A stretch of DNA of 64,000 nt from CAVTPU01 sp963736695 (GTDB taxonomy: Bacteria; Actinomycetota; Actinomycetes; Mycobacteriales; Micromonosporaceae): positions 558,001 to 622,000 of the forward strand of contig CAVTPU010000004.1 of NCBI GenBank assembly GCA_963736695.1, in the 5' to 3' direction. Position numbers and translations under genes: made by a program. This document shows positions 44,711 through 53,952 of the stretch, in pieces (positions within the stretch are counted from its first letter, which is position 1; each line of letters begins with the position of its first letter). The notes beneath the pieces are model-generated. The model was given only the letters and a program-made list of their open reading frames with translations, was not told the DNA's origin and did no database searches.

Positions 44711-47282
44711 CCGGATCCGTTGGGCAGCCGCTCCCCGATGACCTGCGAGCCGCGCTCACGCGCATCGCCCGGGTGCCCCAGCTGCTCGTCGCCTGCGACT
44801 ATGACGGCACGCTCGCCCCGATCGTCGACGACCCGACCCACGCGATCCCGTTGCCGGAGGCCGTCATGGCCGTGCGGTCGCTGGCGACTCTGCCGCAGAC
44901 CACCGTCGCGGTCGTCTCCGGGCGGGCATTGCGGGATCTCGCCGCACTGTCCCGCCTGCCCAGCGAGGTGCACCTCGTGGGCAGTCACGGCTCCGAGTTC
45001 GACGTCGGATTCGTCGAGCGTCTCACCCAGGAGAAGTCGGCGTTGCGCACCCGACTCGGCGCGGAGGTCGCGCGAGATTGTCGGTGACGCACGAGGGGTA
45101 CTGATCGAAAAGAAGCCGGCGAGCGTCGCGGTGCACACCCGCAACGCCGACCAGGCGCTCGCCACGAGACTGCAGGAAGAGCTGCGATCCGGCCCATGCT
45201 CGTGGCCAGACGATCTATACGACGACCGGCAAGGATGGTCATCGAACTGTCGGTCGATGGCGACCAACAAGGGCATCGCGATCGACACGCTGCGCACCCA
45301 GCTCTCCTCCAGCGCGGTGATCTTCATCGGTGACGACGTCACCGACGAGAACGCGTTCGAAAAACTGCACGGCCCCGACATCGGCATCAAGATCGGCTCC
45401 GGAACGACCCAGGCCAGCCACCGGGTGCCGGATCCGGAGACCGCCGTACGGGTGCTGGCACTGCTCTCCGAGTCGCGGCGGCGCTGGCTCTTCGGTGAAC
45501 GCGCGGTTCCGATCGAACGCCACACCATGCTCGCCAACGGACGGACCCTGGCGTTGCTCACACCGGATGGCACAGGTGACGTGGCTGTGCCATCCGCGGC
45601 CCGACTCGACCGGCATCTTCGCCGCGTTGCTCGGCGACGACTCCGCCGGATATTTCTCGGTACGGCCGGCTCGGCCCGGCTACACCGGCAAGGCGTTGCC
45701 GCTGGGGCAGCGCTATGTGCCGCAGCACGATGACCGTGCAGACGCAGTGGTCGGGCCTGATGGTGACCGACTGGCTCGACGGTGTCGCACCAGCGAACGC
45801 GCTGGTGCGAATGCTCTCCGGATCGGTGCCGGTGCAGATCGAGTTCGCGCCGCGACCCGAGTTCGGGCAGGTCGCCGCGCAGTTGCACCAAGTCGGCGAC
45901 GAGCTGCGGGTCTTCGGCTCCAATGAGCCGATGGCGTTGGTCGCCCCGGGAGTCGAATGGACCATCGCCGACGACGCCGGGCACCACACCGCGCGCGCCA
46001 TCGTCGACCTCGCCGCTCGGGGCGGAAGCCTGGTGCTGGAGCTGCGGATCGGCGACGGTGTTCCGCCCGACACCCCGGCCCCGACCACCGACCAGGCGCT
46101 GCAACGCCAGAACGCCGCCGAGAAGTCCTGGAGAGAGTGGGCGGGGCAGCTGCGCCTGCCCCGATATGCCCGCGAGCATGTGCTGCGCAGTGCGCTCACC
46201 CTGCGGGCGCTGCGTTACGAACCGACCCTGGCGATCATCGCGGCCGGCACCACGTCGTTGCCGGAGGAGATGGGCGGGGTGCGCAACTGGGACTACCGCT
46301 ACTGCTGGCTGCGAGACGCGGCGATGAGCGCCCACGCGCTGGTGTCGTTGGGCTCCGGAGAGGAGGCCGAGGGGCTGCTGCTCCTGGACCCGGGAGATCA
46401 TCGAGCCGGCACCGAGCGGGCACCCGGAACGGCTGCACCCACTCTACACAGTGGACGGTTTCGAGCTCGGCGCTGAGGCGGTCATCGAGACCCTCCCCGG
46501 CTATGCCGGCTCGCGACCGGTGCGGGTCGGCAACGCCGCCAACCGGCAGGTGCAGCTCGACGTCTTCGGTCCGATCGCCGATCTGCATCGCGGCCCTCGC
46601 CGACCTGCGCGGCTCGGTGCCACCGTGGCAGTCCGAGCTCATGGCCGACATGGTCGAGGCCGTGTCGCGGCGCTGGCACGAGCCGGACCACGGCATCTGG
46701 GAGGCCCGTATCCCGCCCCGCCACCACATCTACTCCAAGGTGATGGGCTGGCTCACCGTCGACCGGGCGATCCGCATGGGCGAACGATTCGGCACCCCAA
46801 TCGACCCGTCGTGGCCGGAGCTGCGCGACCAGATCGCCGACGACGTGCTCACCCGCGGCTGGCACGAGGAGGTCGGCGCGTACACCGTCGCCTACGACGA
46901 CCCGGAGGTCGACGCCTCGTCGCTGTGGATCGGGCTCTCCGGTCTGCTCGCCGACGACGACCCGCGGTTCCTCGCCACCGTGCTGCGCATCGAGGCGGAC
47001 CTGCGCAGCGGCCCGATCGTCTACCGCTACCGCTGGGACGACGGCCTGCCGGGTCGAGAGGGCGGGTTCCACCTCTGCACCGCCTGGCTGATCGAGGCCT
47101 ATCTGCGCACGGGGCGCCGCAACGACGCGGAGGAGTTGTTCAATCAGCTGGTCGCGTGCGCGGGGCCGACCGGTCTGCTGCCCGAGCAGTACGACCCGCT
47201 CACCGAACGCGGCCTGGGCAACCATCCGCAGGCCTACAGCCACCTCGGCCTCATCAACTGCGCGCTGTTGCTCGACCGCTGA
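44707..47282 (+). pseudogene. Trehalose-phosphatase / GH15 glucoamylase-trehalase fusion, several frameshifts
   Basis: One open region of about 858 codons encodes two enzymes in sequence. The first third is an OtsB phosphatase: HAD motif I ACDYDGTLAPI, VVSGRALRDL, GVLIEKKPASVAVHTRN, FIGDDVTDENAF. The rest is a GH15 domain of glucoamylase/trehalase type: LTPDGTVTWLCHPRPDSTG, NWDYRYCWLRDAAMSAHAL, GYAGSRPVRVGNAANRQVQ, VDASSLWIGL. No stop-start junction separates the domains, so I infer a natural fusion. The frame shifts at about 45075, 45580, 45725, 46386 and 46586, all as one extra base. A further cluster of compensating slips lies around 45215-45260. The conserved motifs in each frame suggest sequence error. 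It would turn trehalose phosphate into trehalose and perhaps glucose. Confidence 0.8.
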
Positions 47283-47360
47283 GCGGTCGACGCCGACGAG
47301 CGAGAAACCGCGAGCACATTCGCGCGTACGCGTGGAGGGGTTTGACCTGTCCGCAACGGC

Positions 47361-47402
47361 CGGGCACCGCGATCGGGTGAATCAGCGCGATCGCGGTGCC
47401 CG
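47361..47402. terminator. Long hairpin between convergent trehalose and amylase genes
   Basis: A perfect 15-bp stem (CGGGCACCGCGATCG with CGATCGCGGTGCCCG) around a 12-nt loop, without a clear T run. It lies about 80 nt past the GH15 stop and about 50 nt past the amylase stop on the other strand. Confidence 0.6.
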
Positions 47403-47455
47403 CCGGTGAGGAGTGACGGCGCCGCCCGCAGGGAGGCGACGCCGTCGTGTCACGC

Positions 47456-49549
47456 CTATCGCCAGGTGTCGTTGAACGTCACACTGCAGGCGCTGCCGGT
47501 GCTGACGACCCGGTTGCCGCCGGTCTCCCAGACCACCGAACCGCCGTTCTTCTTGACGTACTTGTATTCGATGGTGGTGTTGGCGGGCAGATTCACCGTG
47601 CCCTTCCAGACCGGATAGGTCGCCGAGTCCAGCGCGAGACCACCGGCGGCGTTCCAATTGCCCAGCTCGGCCCGGTTGCCCAGGACGTAGACGCTCTCAC
47701 CCCACGTGGTGGTGGCGGTGGCCGCGAAGGTGACCGCGACCGTCGTGCACCCGCCCCCGCCGCCACCGCCGCCGGGGCCGTTCCACGTCTCGGTGTAGGC
47801 GACGGTGCAGGTGCCCGGCGTGGTGTGGCCGCGGTTGGGGTCGAATTCCCAGGTGACCGCCCCCGCCGCGGTCTTGCGGATGTATTTGTAGGCGAACGCC
47901 GTGTTCGTCGGCAGGTTGACCGTCGCCTTCCACACCCCGGCCGTGAGCGTCATCGCGACGGCGCTGGCGGTGTTCCAACTGCCCAGCGCGCCCTGATCGC
48001 CGACGACCTGGATGGTCTCACCGGCGCTCACCGGCGCGGTCACCGAGAAGGTCGTCGCCACCGCGGTGCAGCCACCGCCGCCGCCCGAGGTGCGGGCGTT
48101 GATGTGCAGCGCGAGCATGCTGCCGGCGGCGATCGTCGCGGTGAACTGTCCCGCCGAGTTGACGGTGTAGGTCGGGCCCGAGCACGTGGTGCCGGAGACA
48201 TCGCCGTGCGCCACGTCGCAATAGGTGCCTGCCGGCAGGCTGGTCTGGAACGTGCGGGTCAGGCCGTTGCCGTCCCGGTTGAACGCGACGTAACCGGCCG
48301 CGCCCCGACCGAAGCCGATCTGGCCCCCGCCGTTGGACCACCAGTTCGTGACGCCGGTGCCGTTGGTGGTGTTGCGGAACCCGACCAGGTTGGCGACATA
48401 ACGCACCCGGTGTTCGCAGACCCAACCGGAGCCGCAGGTGACCTGGGTTGTGGTCGGACCGTTCGACGGCGGGCCCTGGTCGTTGTTGGAGAAGCTGAAA
48501 CTCGACATCAGCTGCGGTGTGCCCCACGGCCACGCGAGCATGAACGCTTGGGCGAGGTCGTGGTTGTTGCCGTCCTTATAGGTCAACCGGGCCCGGCCGT
48601 TGCGCTGAGTGTCGTGGTTGTCGACGAAGGCGACGCCGTCGCCGCTGCCGAGCAGCATCGAGCCGCCCAGGTTGTTGAGGTTGGAGAGGTTGCCGTCGCG
48701 GAACGCGTTGCCGACAACATCGCCGTAGCGGAACTCGGTGACGTCGCCAACTCCGGTGTATTCGGTCGGGCTGATCTCGCCCGGCCCACCTTCGATCACC
48801 TCACTGAAGATGTACGGCGAGCCGGTGAGGCCACCGAAGATGGCCTGGAGGTCGCCGACCGGCATGTGCTTGGCCGCGTCGACACGGAACCCGTCGACGC
48901 CCAGACCGATGAGGTCGTTCATATAGCCGATGAGTTTGCCGCGCACATAACCCGACTCGGTCGCCAGGTCGGAGAGGTCGACAAGCTCGCAGTTCTGCAC
49001 CTCCCACCGGTCCTGCCAGGCCTGAATGTCGTCGTTGCCGTGGCGGCCGCAGTGGTGGAAGTCGTTGGTGCCGAAGGGCACGGACGGATAGCTGTAGTGA
49101 GTGAAGGTCGACCCGTTGCTGCCCGGACCGGTCGACCCGCCGCCGGCCATGTGGTTGATCACCGCGTCGACATAGATCTTCACGCCCGCGTTGTGGCACG
49201 TGGTGACCATGTTCGCGAAAGCGGCCCGGTCACCGCGGCGGGTCACCAGCCGATAGCTGACGGGCTGATAGTCCTGCCACCAGGCATAACCGCTGCCGGG
49301 CAGCACGACGTGCTCCTGCGGCGGCGAGACCTGCACGGCACCGAAGCCCTTGGGGCCGAGCACGTTGGTGCACTCGGAGGCGACCGACGCCCACGGCCAC
49401 TCGAAGAGGTGCACGATGGCGTCTCGGCTGCCCGGACTGGAGTCTGCCTTCGCCTCGGCGGGTTGGCTGGTGCGCAGCAGCGGGATGAGCGCCGCCGCGG
49501 CGACAAGCACGATCGCCGCCGCGGCGATGATTGATCGTTTGTGGCGCAT
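47456..49549 (-). CDS. Secreted GH13 alpha-amylase with two C-terminal CBM20 modules
   Basis: Extracellular starch hydrolase of 697 aa. A signal peptide (IIAAAAIVLVAAAALIPLL) is followed by a GH13 barrel of animal/Streptomyces amylase type (GFGAVQVSPPQEHV). The catalytic residues are the nucleophile Asp in GVDGFRVDAAKHM, Glu in IFSEVIEG and Asp in FVDNHDTQ. Domain C follows, then two CBM20 starch-binding modules separated by glycine runs (SVTAPVSAGETIQVVGDQ, KATVNLPTNTAFAYKYIRK; and ESVYVLGNRAELGNWNAA, KGTVNLPANTTIEYKYVKK). The ATG at 49549 has AGGAGG 9 nt upstream. A likely LacI-type operator lies upstream. Two tandem CBM20 modules are more than the usual one. Confidence 0.93.
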   Translation of the reverse strand: MRHKRSIIAAAAIVLVAAAALIPLLRTSQPAEAKADSSPGSRDAIVHLFEWPWASVASECTNVLGPKGFGAVQVSPPQEHVVLPGSGYAWWQDYQPVSYRLVTRRGDRAAFANMVTTCHNAGVKIYVDAVINHMAGGGSTGPGSNGSTFTHYSYPSVPFGTNDFHHCGRHGNDDIQAWQDRWEVQNCELVDLSDLATESGYVRGKLIGYMNDLIGLGVDGFRVDAAKHMPVGDLQAIFGGLTGSPYIFSEVIEGGPGEISPTEYTGVGDVTEFRYGDVVGNAFRDGNLSNLNNLGGSMLLGSGDGVAFVDNHDTQRNGRARLTYKDGNNHDLAQAFMLAWPWGTPQLMSSFSFSNNDQGPPSNGPTTTQVTCGSGWVCEHRVRYVANLVGFRNTTNGTGVTNWWSNGGGQIGFGRGAAGYVAFNRDGNGLTRTFQTSLPAGTYCDVAHGDVSGTTCSGPTYTVNSAGQFTATIAAGSMLALHINARTSGGGGGCTAVATTFSVTAPVSAGETIQVVGDQGALGSWNTASAVAMTLTAGVWKATVNLPTNTAFAYKYIRKTAAGAVTWEFDPNRGHTTPGTCTVAYTETWNGPGGGGGGGGCTTVAVTFAATATTTWGESVYVLGNRAELGNWNAAGGLALDSATYPVWKGTVNLPANTTIEYKYVKKNGGSVVWETGGNRVVSTGSACSVTFNDTWR

Positions 49550-49584
49550 CTCGATGGCCCTCCTCGCGAGGGGACAGGGGAAAT

Positions 49585-49604
49585 CTTGCGCAAGGAACTG
49601 CAAG
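49585..49604 (-). promoter_or_regulatory. Candidate LacI/MalR-type operator upstream of the amylase
   Basis: A perfect 10-bp palindrome CTTGCGCAAG (49585-49594) followed 3 bp later by CTGCAAG, so that on the minus strand CTTGCAG precedes CTTGCGCAAG. LacI-family sugar repressors favour CTTGC-GCAAG half sites. It lies 36 bp upstream of the amylase ATG, where repression would be expected. Assignment to a maltose regulator is inference. Confidence 0.4.
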
Positions 49605-49774
49605 TTTTCAGAAAGTTAGCAGGATGTTGCCGGGAAGTAAAGAGATCCATCGATCGAATAAGGGCTCCGGGGAAGGAACCGCACCCGATCGGCGTTCCGG
49701 TCGTTGATCAGGATGCGTGGCGCCATCGCGCCGCATTTCGACACACAATCTTCTCTTGGCAAACGGGGAACGTC

Positions 49775-50548
49775 ATGTCACGCAGACTGATCGCCACCAC
49801 GGGCGTGGGTGTTGTCACGGCACTGGGGTTGGGCGGATATGCCGCGGCTGCGGTGAGCCAGCCGACGGCCGGCTTCGCACACACCTCGACACAGGTTCAG
49901 GCACAGGCCACCGCCCGCGCCACCTGCCGCCCATCGCCCGGGCCCGGGCAGACCACCGCCGCTCCTAGCCCACGGCCCAGCGGGTCGGGCCAGCCGCGGC
50001 CGAGCGGCTCGCCACGACCGCCGCGACCGTTCTGTTCCGAGCCGCCGGTCGGGACCGCCGCGCCGTCACCGTCGGGCCCGCCAACCGTCGCCGCGTCGAG
50101 TCCAGCCCGCACCGCGTCGCCGTGTCCGCCGTCCCCGGCACCCGGCGCCACCTCGACCACGGTCCCGGGTGGACCGTCGCCGACACCGGTCGAGCCGTCC
50201 GGATTCGGCAACCCGCAGAATCCCCAGACGGGTCCGGAGGTTGACCCCGAGCCACGGGCCGCCGGCCGGATCGGATCGGCTGCGGGCGCCGCGATCGGCG
50301 GCTTCGCGGTCGTCGCCGCCGGACACGACTCTCTGACCCTCATCGGCCTCAAGGCACCCGGAAACAACGTCATCCGCGCCTTGCCGTGCGACACCGTTCC
50401 TGGCACCCAGGCGGTTCTGCCGGTCACCGGCGGGCCGGTGACGACCGTGCTGGCGCTGTCCGGACTGGCTCTGCTCGCGGGTGGAACCGCGGTTCTGGCC
50501 CGGCTGCGCCGCCAGCGCCGCACGGCCGACGACATCTCCATCTCCTGA
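49775..50548 (+). CDS. Secreted Pro-rich protein with LPVTG sortase signal
   Basis: A 257-aa cell-wall-attached protein. A signal peptide (IATTGVGVVTALGLGGYAAA) is followed by about 110 residues of Pro/Ser/Ala/Gly repeats (PRPSGSGQPRPSGSPRPPRP), then a small globular region (AAGRIGSAAGAAIGGFAVV to GNNVIRALPCDT). The sortase signal LPVTG, a helix and a basic tail (LRRQRR) end the protein. A small pair of cysteines could form a disulfide. No sortase gene lies in the window, so anchoring depends on an unlinked enzyme. The ATG has GGGGAA upstream. Confidence 0.78.
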   Translation: MSRRLIATTGVGVVTALGLGGYAAAAVSQPTAGFAHTSTQVQAQATARATCRPSPGPGQTTAAPSPRPSGSGQPRPSGSPRPPRPFCSEPPVGTAAPSPSGPPTVAASSPARTASPCPPSPAPGATSTTVPGGPSPTPVEPSGFGNPQNPQTGPEVDPEPRAAGRIGSAAGAAIGGFAVVAAGHDSLTLIGLKAPGNNVIRALPCDTVPGTQAVLPVTGGPVTTVLALSGLALLAGGTAVLARLRRQRRTADDISIS

Positions 50549-50614
50549 GCTCTCCCGACGACGTCAGTCGAGCTCGACCCGCGCAACCGGCTTCGCGCAC
50601 AACTGAAACAACGC

Positions 50615-50658
50615 ACGTGAGGTGGGCGGTGACGATGACGTCACCGCCCACCTCACGT
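50615..50658. terminator. Perfect 20-bp hairpin downstream of the LPVTG gene
   Basis: ACGTGAGGTGGGCGGTGACG, loop ATGA, and its exact reverse complement. No T run follows. It lies 66 nt after the LPVTG gene stop, so it may end that transcript; it also borders the direct repeats of the DUF1800 promoter. Confidence 0.6.
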
Positions 50659-50661
50659 CGG

Positions 50662-50700
50662 TCACGTTCGGCGGTTGAGCGTTCACGGTCGGCGGTTGAG
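50662..50700. repeat. Two 18-bp direct repeats at the DUF1800 promoter
   Basis: TCACGTTCGGCGGTTGAG (50662-50679) and TCACGGTCGGCGGTTGAG (50683-50700) differ at one base and are 3 bp apart. The second copy runs into the -35 box, so they are candidate binding sites for a regulator. Confidence 0.55.
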
Positions 50701-50724
50701 TGAGTCTGCCCTGACCGCTAGGGT
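50696..50724 (+). promoter_or_regulatory. Candidate leaderless promoter of the DUF1800 gene
   Basis: TTGAGT (50696-50701), a 17-nt spacer and TAGGGT (50719-50724). The ATG follows 7 nt after the -10 box, which predicts a leaderless mRNA. Confidence 0.5.
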
Positions 50725-50731
50725 GACCCGC

Positions 50732-52618
50732 ATGGCTGACGGTCGCCCCGGCCCAACCCGACGCGGGCCGACGCCCGCGCCCGACTCCACGTTGCTGAAC
50801 CAGATCTTCCCCAACCACGACGACGGTCGACGCCCGGACGCCGCTTCGACGCCCGACCAACATGCGGGGCCGGACCAACGAACCGCCACCGGGGCCCACC
50901 GACGAGTCGACCGCGCGGGCCCGGGCCTCCGAATCTCTCGACGGCTCCGCCCCAGCGCCATCCGCCAGGCCGGTGCGGGCGTGCTCGACGTCGCCGCCAG
51001 CACAGGCTGGCGCCGGCGGGTGCTATTCGGACTTGGCGGGGCTGCCGCGGTCGCGACCGGCGCGGGGGTCACCGCGCTGGTCACCGGTGACGCGACACCA
51101 GCCGAGGCCTCGTCGCGGCGACACAACACGAGAGTCGAGGGCCTCGGCGCGGCCGGGATCGTCGAGTCGGCCACCGAAGCGGCACGCGTCGCCGCCGGAG
51201 CCACGCCGACGTGGCCCACCCCGCTCGCCCGTGACCCGCATCTGCATCTGCTGCGCCGGGCCACCTTCGGCCCGACCGTCGGCGACATCGCGGCGATCCG
51301 CCAGGTGGGTCTCGACGCGTGGCTCGACCGCCAGCTCGACCCGAACACGATCGCCGACCCGACGGGAGACGAGATCGCTCGCCTCTATCGCACCATCGGC
51401 ATGACCAGCGACCAGATCCGGGCGACGGTCAAACGCTATGACTGGGAGGCGATGTGGGAGTTGGGCCACGCGACCATCGCCCGTCAGGTGTGGAGCAGCC
51501 GGCAACTCTTCGAGGTCATGGTGGACTTCTGGGCCAACCACCTCAACGTCACCAACCCGTTCGACGGCGGCTGGGACGTGCGCACGTCCTATGACAACGA
51601 CGTGATCCGCGCCCACGCGTTGGGCGACTTCAGCTCCATGCTCGCGGCGAGCGCGCGACATCCGGCGATGATGCGTTATCTCGACAACGCCAGTTCGCAT
51701 CGTGATTCGGTCAACGAGAACTACGGCCGCGAACTGTTGGAGCTGCACACCGTCGGCGTCGAGGCCCGCTATACCGAAAAGGATGTGCGTCACAGCGCCT
51801 TTCTCATGACCGGGCGCACCGTCGACGACGGCGGGCGGTTTCGGTATGACCCGGATCGGCACTGGACCGGAGCGGTGCGGGTGCTCGGATTCACCCACCC
51901 CAACGGCAAACGGTCGCAGGGGCTGGGGGTGGGCGACGCGTACCTCACCTATCTGGCCACCCACCCGGCGACCGCGACGCGCATCGCCCGCAAGTTGGCC
52001 CGGCGGTTTGTCTGCGACGACCCGCCGCAGACCCTCGTCGATCGACTCGCGCAATCCTATTTAGACAATGGTACGGCGATTAAGCCGATGCTCCACACAC
52101 TGTTTCGCTCCCTCGAGTTCTGGATGTCGACCGGACTCAAGACGCGGCGCCCGCTGGAGAATCTCGTCGCCACCGGCCGGGTGCTCGGCGTGGCCCCCGG
52201 GCCGAAGACCCGCGACGGTGTCGAGGGCCTTTATCGCATGGCGGACCAGCTCGGGCAGGCCCCGCTGACATGGGGTCCCCCCGACGGTTTCGCCGACGTC
52301 GCCGACGCGTGGGGGTCGGCGCACGCCACCCTCGGCACCTGGAACGCGCACCGGAGGCTGATCAACGGGCGACTGGAGGGACTGAGTTATCCCAGCGCGG
52401 CGAGCCTCGTCGGGCGAAAGCCCGCCAACGTCGGCGCCTATCTCGACACGCTGGCCACCCGGTTGGTGCATCAGCCGATGGCCACCGCGCACAAGAAGGC
52501 GCTGCTGAAGTTCCTCGGAGCCAAGACGACCACGGCGGTCAAGAGCACCCAGCTCGGTGGCGCCGTCGACGACCTCGTCCCCCTCATGCTCGACTCCGTC
52601 TATCACGCGCTGCGGTGA
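50732..52618 (+). CDS. DUF1800 domain protein
   Basis: A 628-aa exported protein. The N-terminal 85 residues are polar and disordered, then a Tat-like signal appears at about residues 95-115 (WRRRVLFGLGGAAAVATGAG). The DUF1800 domain follows: LHLLRRATFGPT, RQLFEVMVDFWANHLNV, NENYGRELLELHTVGVEARY and the C-terminal GPPDGFADVADAWGS. DUF1800 has no established function and is usually next to a DUF1501 gene, as here, 4 nt downstream. Tyrosine codons are TAT in 12 of 14 cases. Part of the N-terminal polar region reads equally well in another frame, so its exact sequence is less sure. Confidence 0.88.
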   Translation: MADGRPGPTRRGPTPAPDSTLLNQIFPNHDDGRRPDAASTPDQHAGPDQRTATGAHRRVDRAGPGLRISRRLRPSAIRQAGAGVLDVAASTGWRRRVLFGLGGAAAVATGAGVTALVTGDATPAEASSRRHNTRVEGLGAAGIVESATEAARVAAGATPTWPTPLARDPHLHLLRRATFGPTVGDIAAIRQVGLDAWLDRQLDPNTIADPTGDEIARLYRTIGMTSDQIRATVKRYDWEAMWELGHATIARQVWSSRQLFEVMVDFWANHLNVTNPFDGGWDVRTSYDNDVIRAHALGDFSSMLAASARHPAMMRYLDNASSHRDSVNENYGRELLELHTVGVEARYTEKDVRHSAFLMTGRTVDDGGRFRYDPDRHWTGAVRVLGFTHPNGKRSQGLGVGDAYLTYLATHPATATRIARKLARRFVCDDPPQTLVDRLAQSYLDNGTAIKPMLHTLFRSLEFWMSTGLKTRRPLENLVATGRVLGVAPGPKTRDGVEGLYRMADQLGQAPLTWGPPDGFADVADAWGSAHATLGTWNAHRRLINGRLEGLSYPSAASLVGRKPANVGAYLDTLATRLVHQPMATAHKKALLKFLGAKTTTAVKSTQLGGAVDDLVPLMLDSVYHALR

Positions 52619-52622
52619 GGCC

Positions 52623-53910
52623 ATGACTGACAACGAACCGATCCGCGTGCGGGCGCAGGCCGTCGAAGCCGGCCTGCGCCGACGTGACGACCAGTGGCGA
52701 CACGGGTTCACCCGCCGACGGGTGCTCGCCGGCGCGGGTGCCGTCGGAGTGGCGGCCCTCGGCAGCCAGCTCACCACGACCCGACTCTCCTTCGCGGCTC
52801 CCGCTGCGGCCACCCGTACGCTCGTCGTGGTCTTTTTTCGCGGCGGCATGGACGGCCTGAGCGTCGTGGTCCCGGCCGGCGACCCGCACCTGCGGGCCGC
52901 GCGCCCCAACCTCGCGGTGCCCGCCGCGGCGCTGCTGCCGCTCGACGCGCGGTTCGGCCTGCATCCGGCGCTCGCCCCGCTGCACCCGTTCTGGAAGTCC
53001 GGGCAGATGACGGCGGTGCCGGCGGTCGCCTCACCCGACGTGAGCCGCAGCCACTTCCAGGCCCAGGAATGCCTCGAACGCGGCACCGCCGCGTCGACCA
53101 CCCGCACCGGATGGCTCGACCGCACCCTCACCGCGCTCGGGGCCGGCACGACCTTCCGCGCCATCGCCGAGGGCGACGCCATGCCCCGATCGTTGCTGGG
53201 CCGGGAGGCGAAACTCGTGCTCAACGGCATCGAGGACTTCGCGCTCACGGGACGGAACAGTTCGCGCGAACGCACCCTCACGGCGTTGCGTTCCCTCTAC
53301 ACCGGACTCGACCATCCGGTCGCCCCGCACGCACTCGCCACGGTCAAGGCGCTCGCCGCCGCCCGCGACCTCGCGGCCAAGCCCTATCAAAGCGTCAAGC
53401 CCTATCCCGGCGGCGGTTTCGCCGATCAGCTGCGCGACGTCGCGCGCCTCATCAAAGCCAAGGTGGGCCTGCGGGTCGCCGCGATCGACCTCGGTGGATG
53501 GGACATGCACACCGGGCTCGGCTCGGTCGACGGCGGGGAGATGCGCAACGCGCTCACCGACCTCGGCGCGGCGCTGGGAGCCTTCGCCACCGACCTCGGA
53601 CCCGCGCTCGCCGACGTCACCCTCGTCGCGATGACCGAGTTCGGTCGGCGGGTCGCGCAGAACGGCAACGCCGGCACCGACCACGGTCACGGCAGCGTCA
53701 TGTTGCTGCTCGGCGGCGGCCTCAACGGTGGCAGCGGTGCACGGCCGGTGGCCCGGGTTGGCCCCGTCGGACCTGGACCACGGTGATGTCGCCGGCGCCA
53801 ACGACTATCGTGACGTGCTCGGCGACGTGCTCACCCGAGGTTTCGCCGTCGGCGACGTCGGCGCGATCTTCCCCGATCACCGGCACAAGCCGATCGGCGT
53901 GATGCGCTAG
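52623..53910 (+). CDS. DUF1501 domain protein (sulfatase-fold), one frameshift near the end
   Basis: Partner of the DUF1800 protein, about 428 residues after correction. The Tat signal is TRRRVLAGAGAVGVAALGSQL near residue 30 (written here as the RR segment plus its hydrophobic stretch). The domain shows TLVVVFFRGGMDGLSVVVPA, ASPDVSRSHFQAQECLERG, IDLGGWDMHTGLG and TEFGRRVAQNGNAGTDHGHG, motifs of the alkaline-phosphatase-like DUF1501 fold. Near 53731 one extra base shifts the frame after GGGLNGGS; the expected end VHGRWPGLAPSDL to PIGVMR continues in the next frame to 53910. No enzymatic activity is established for the family. Confidence 0.87.
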
Positions 53911-53952
53911 CCCGTCGTGAGGCGCGACCCTCGGAGGCGCGATCGAGGCTGA

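Noticed and set aside
44365..46401. 678-codon minus-strand frame over the otsB-GH15 region
   Set aside because: It is open only because of GC-rich codon structure; the conserved phosphatase and GH15 motifs are on the plus strand, in shifting frames.
47447..49534. 695-codon plus-strand frame opposite the amylase
   Set aside because: No motif or ribosome site; the amylase catalytic residues are on the minus strand.
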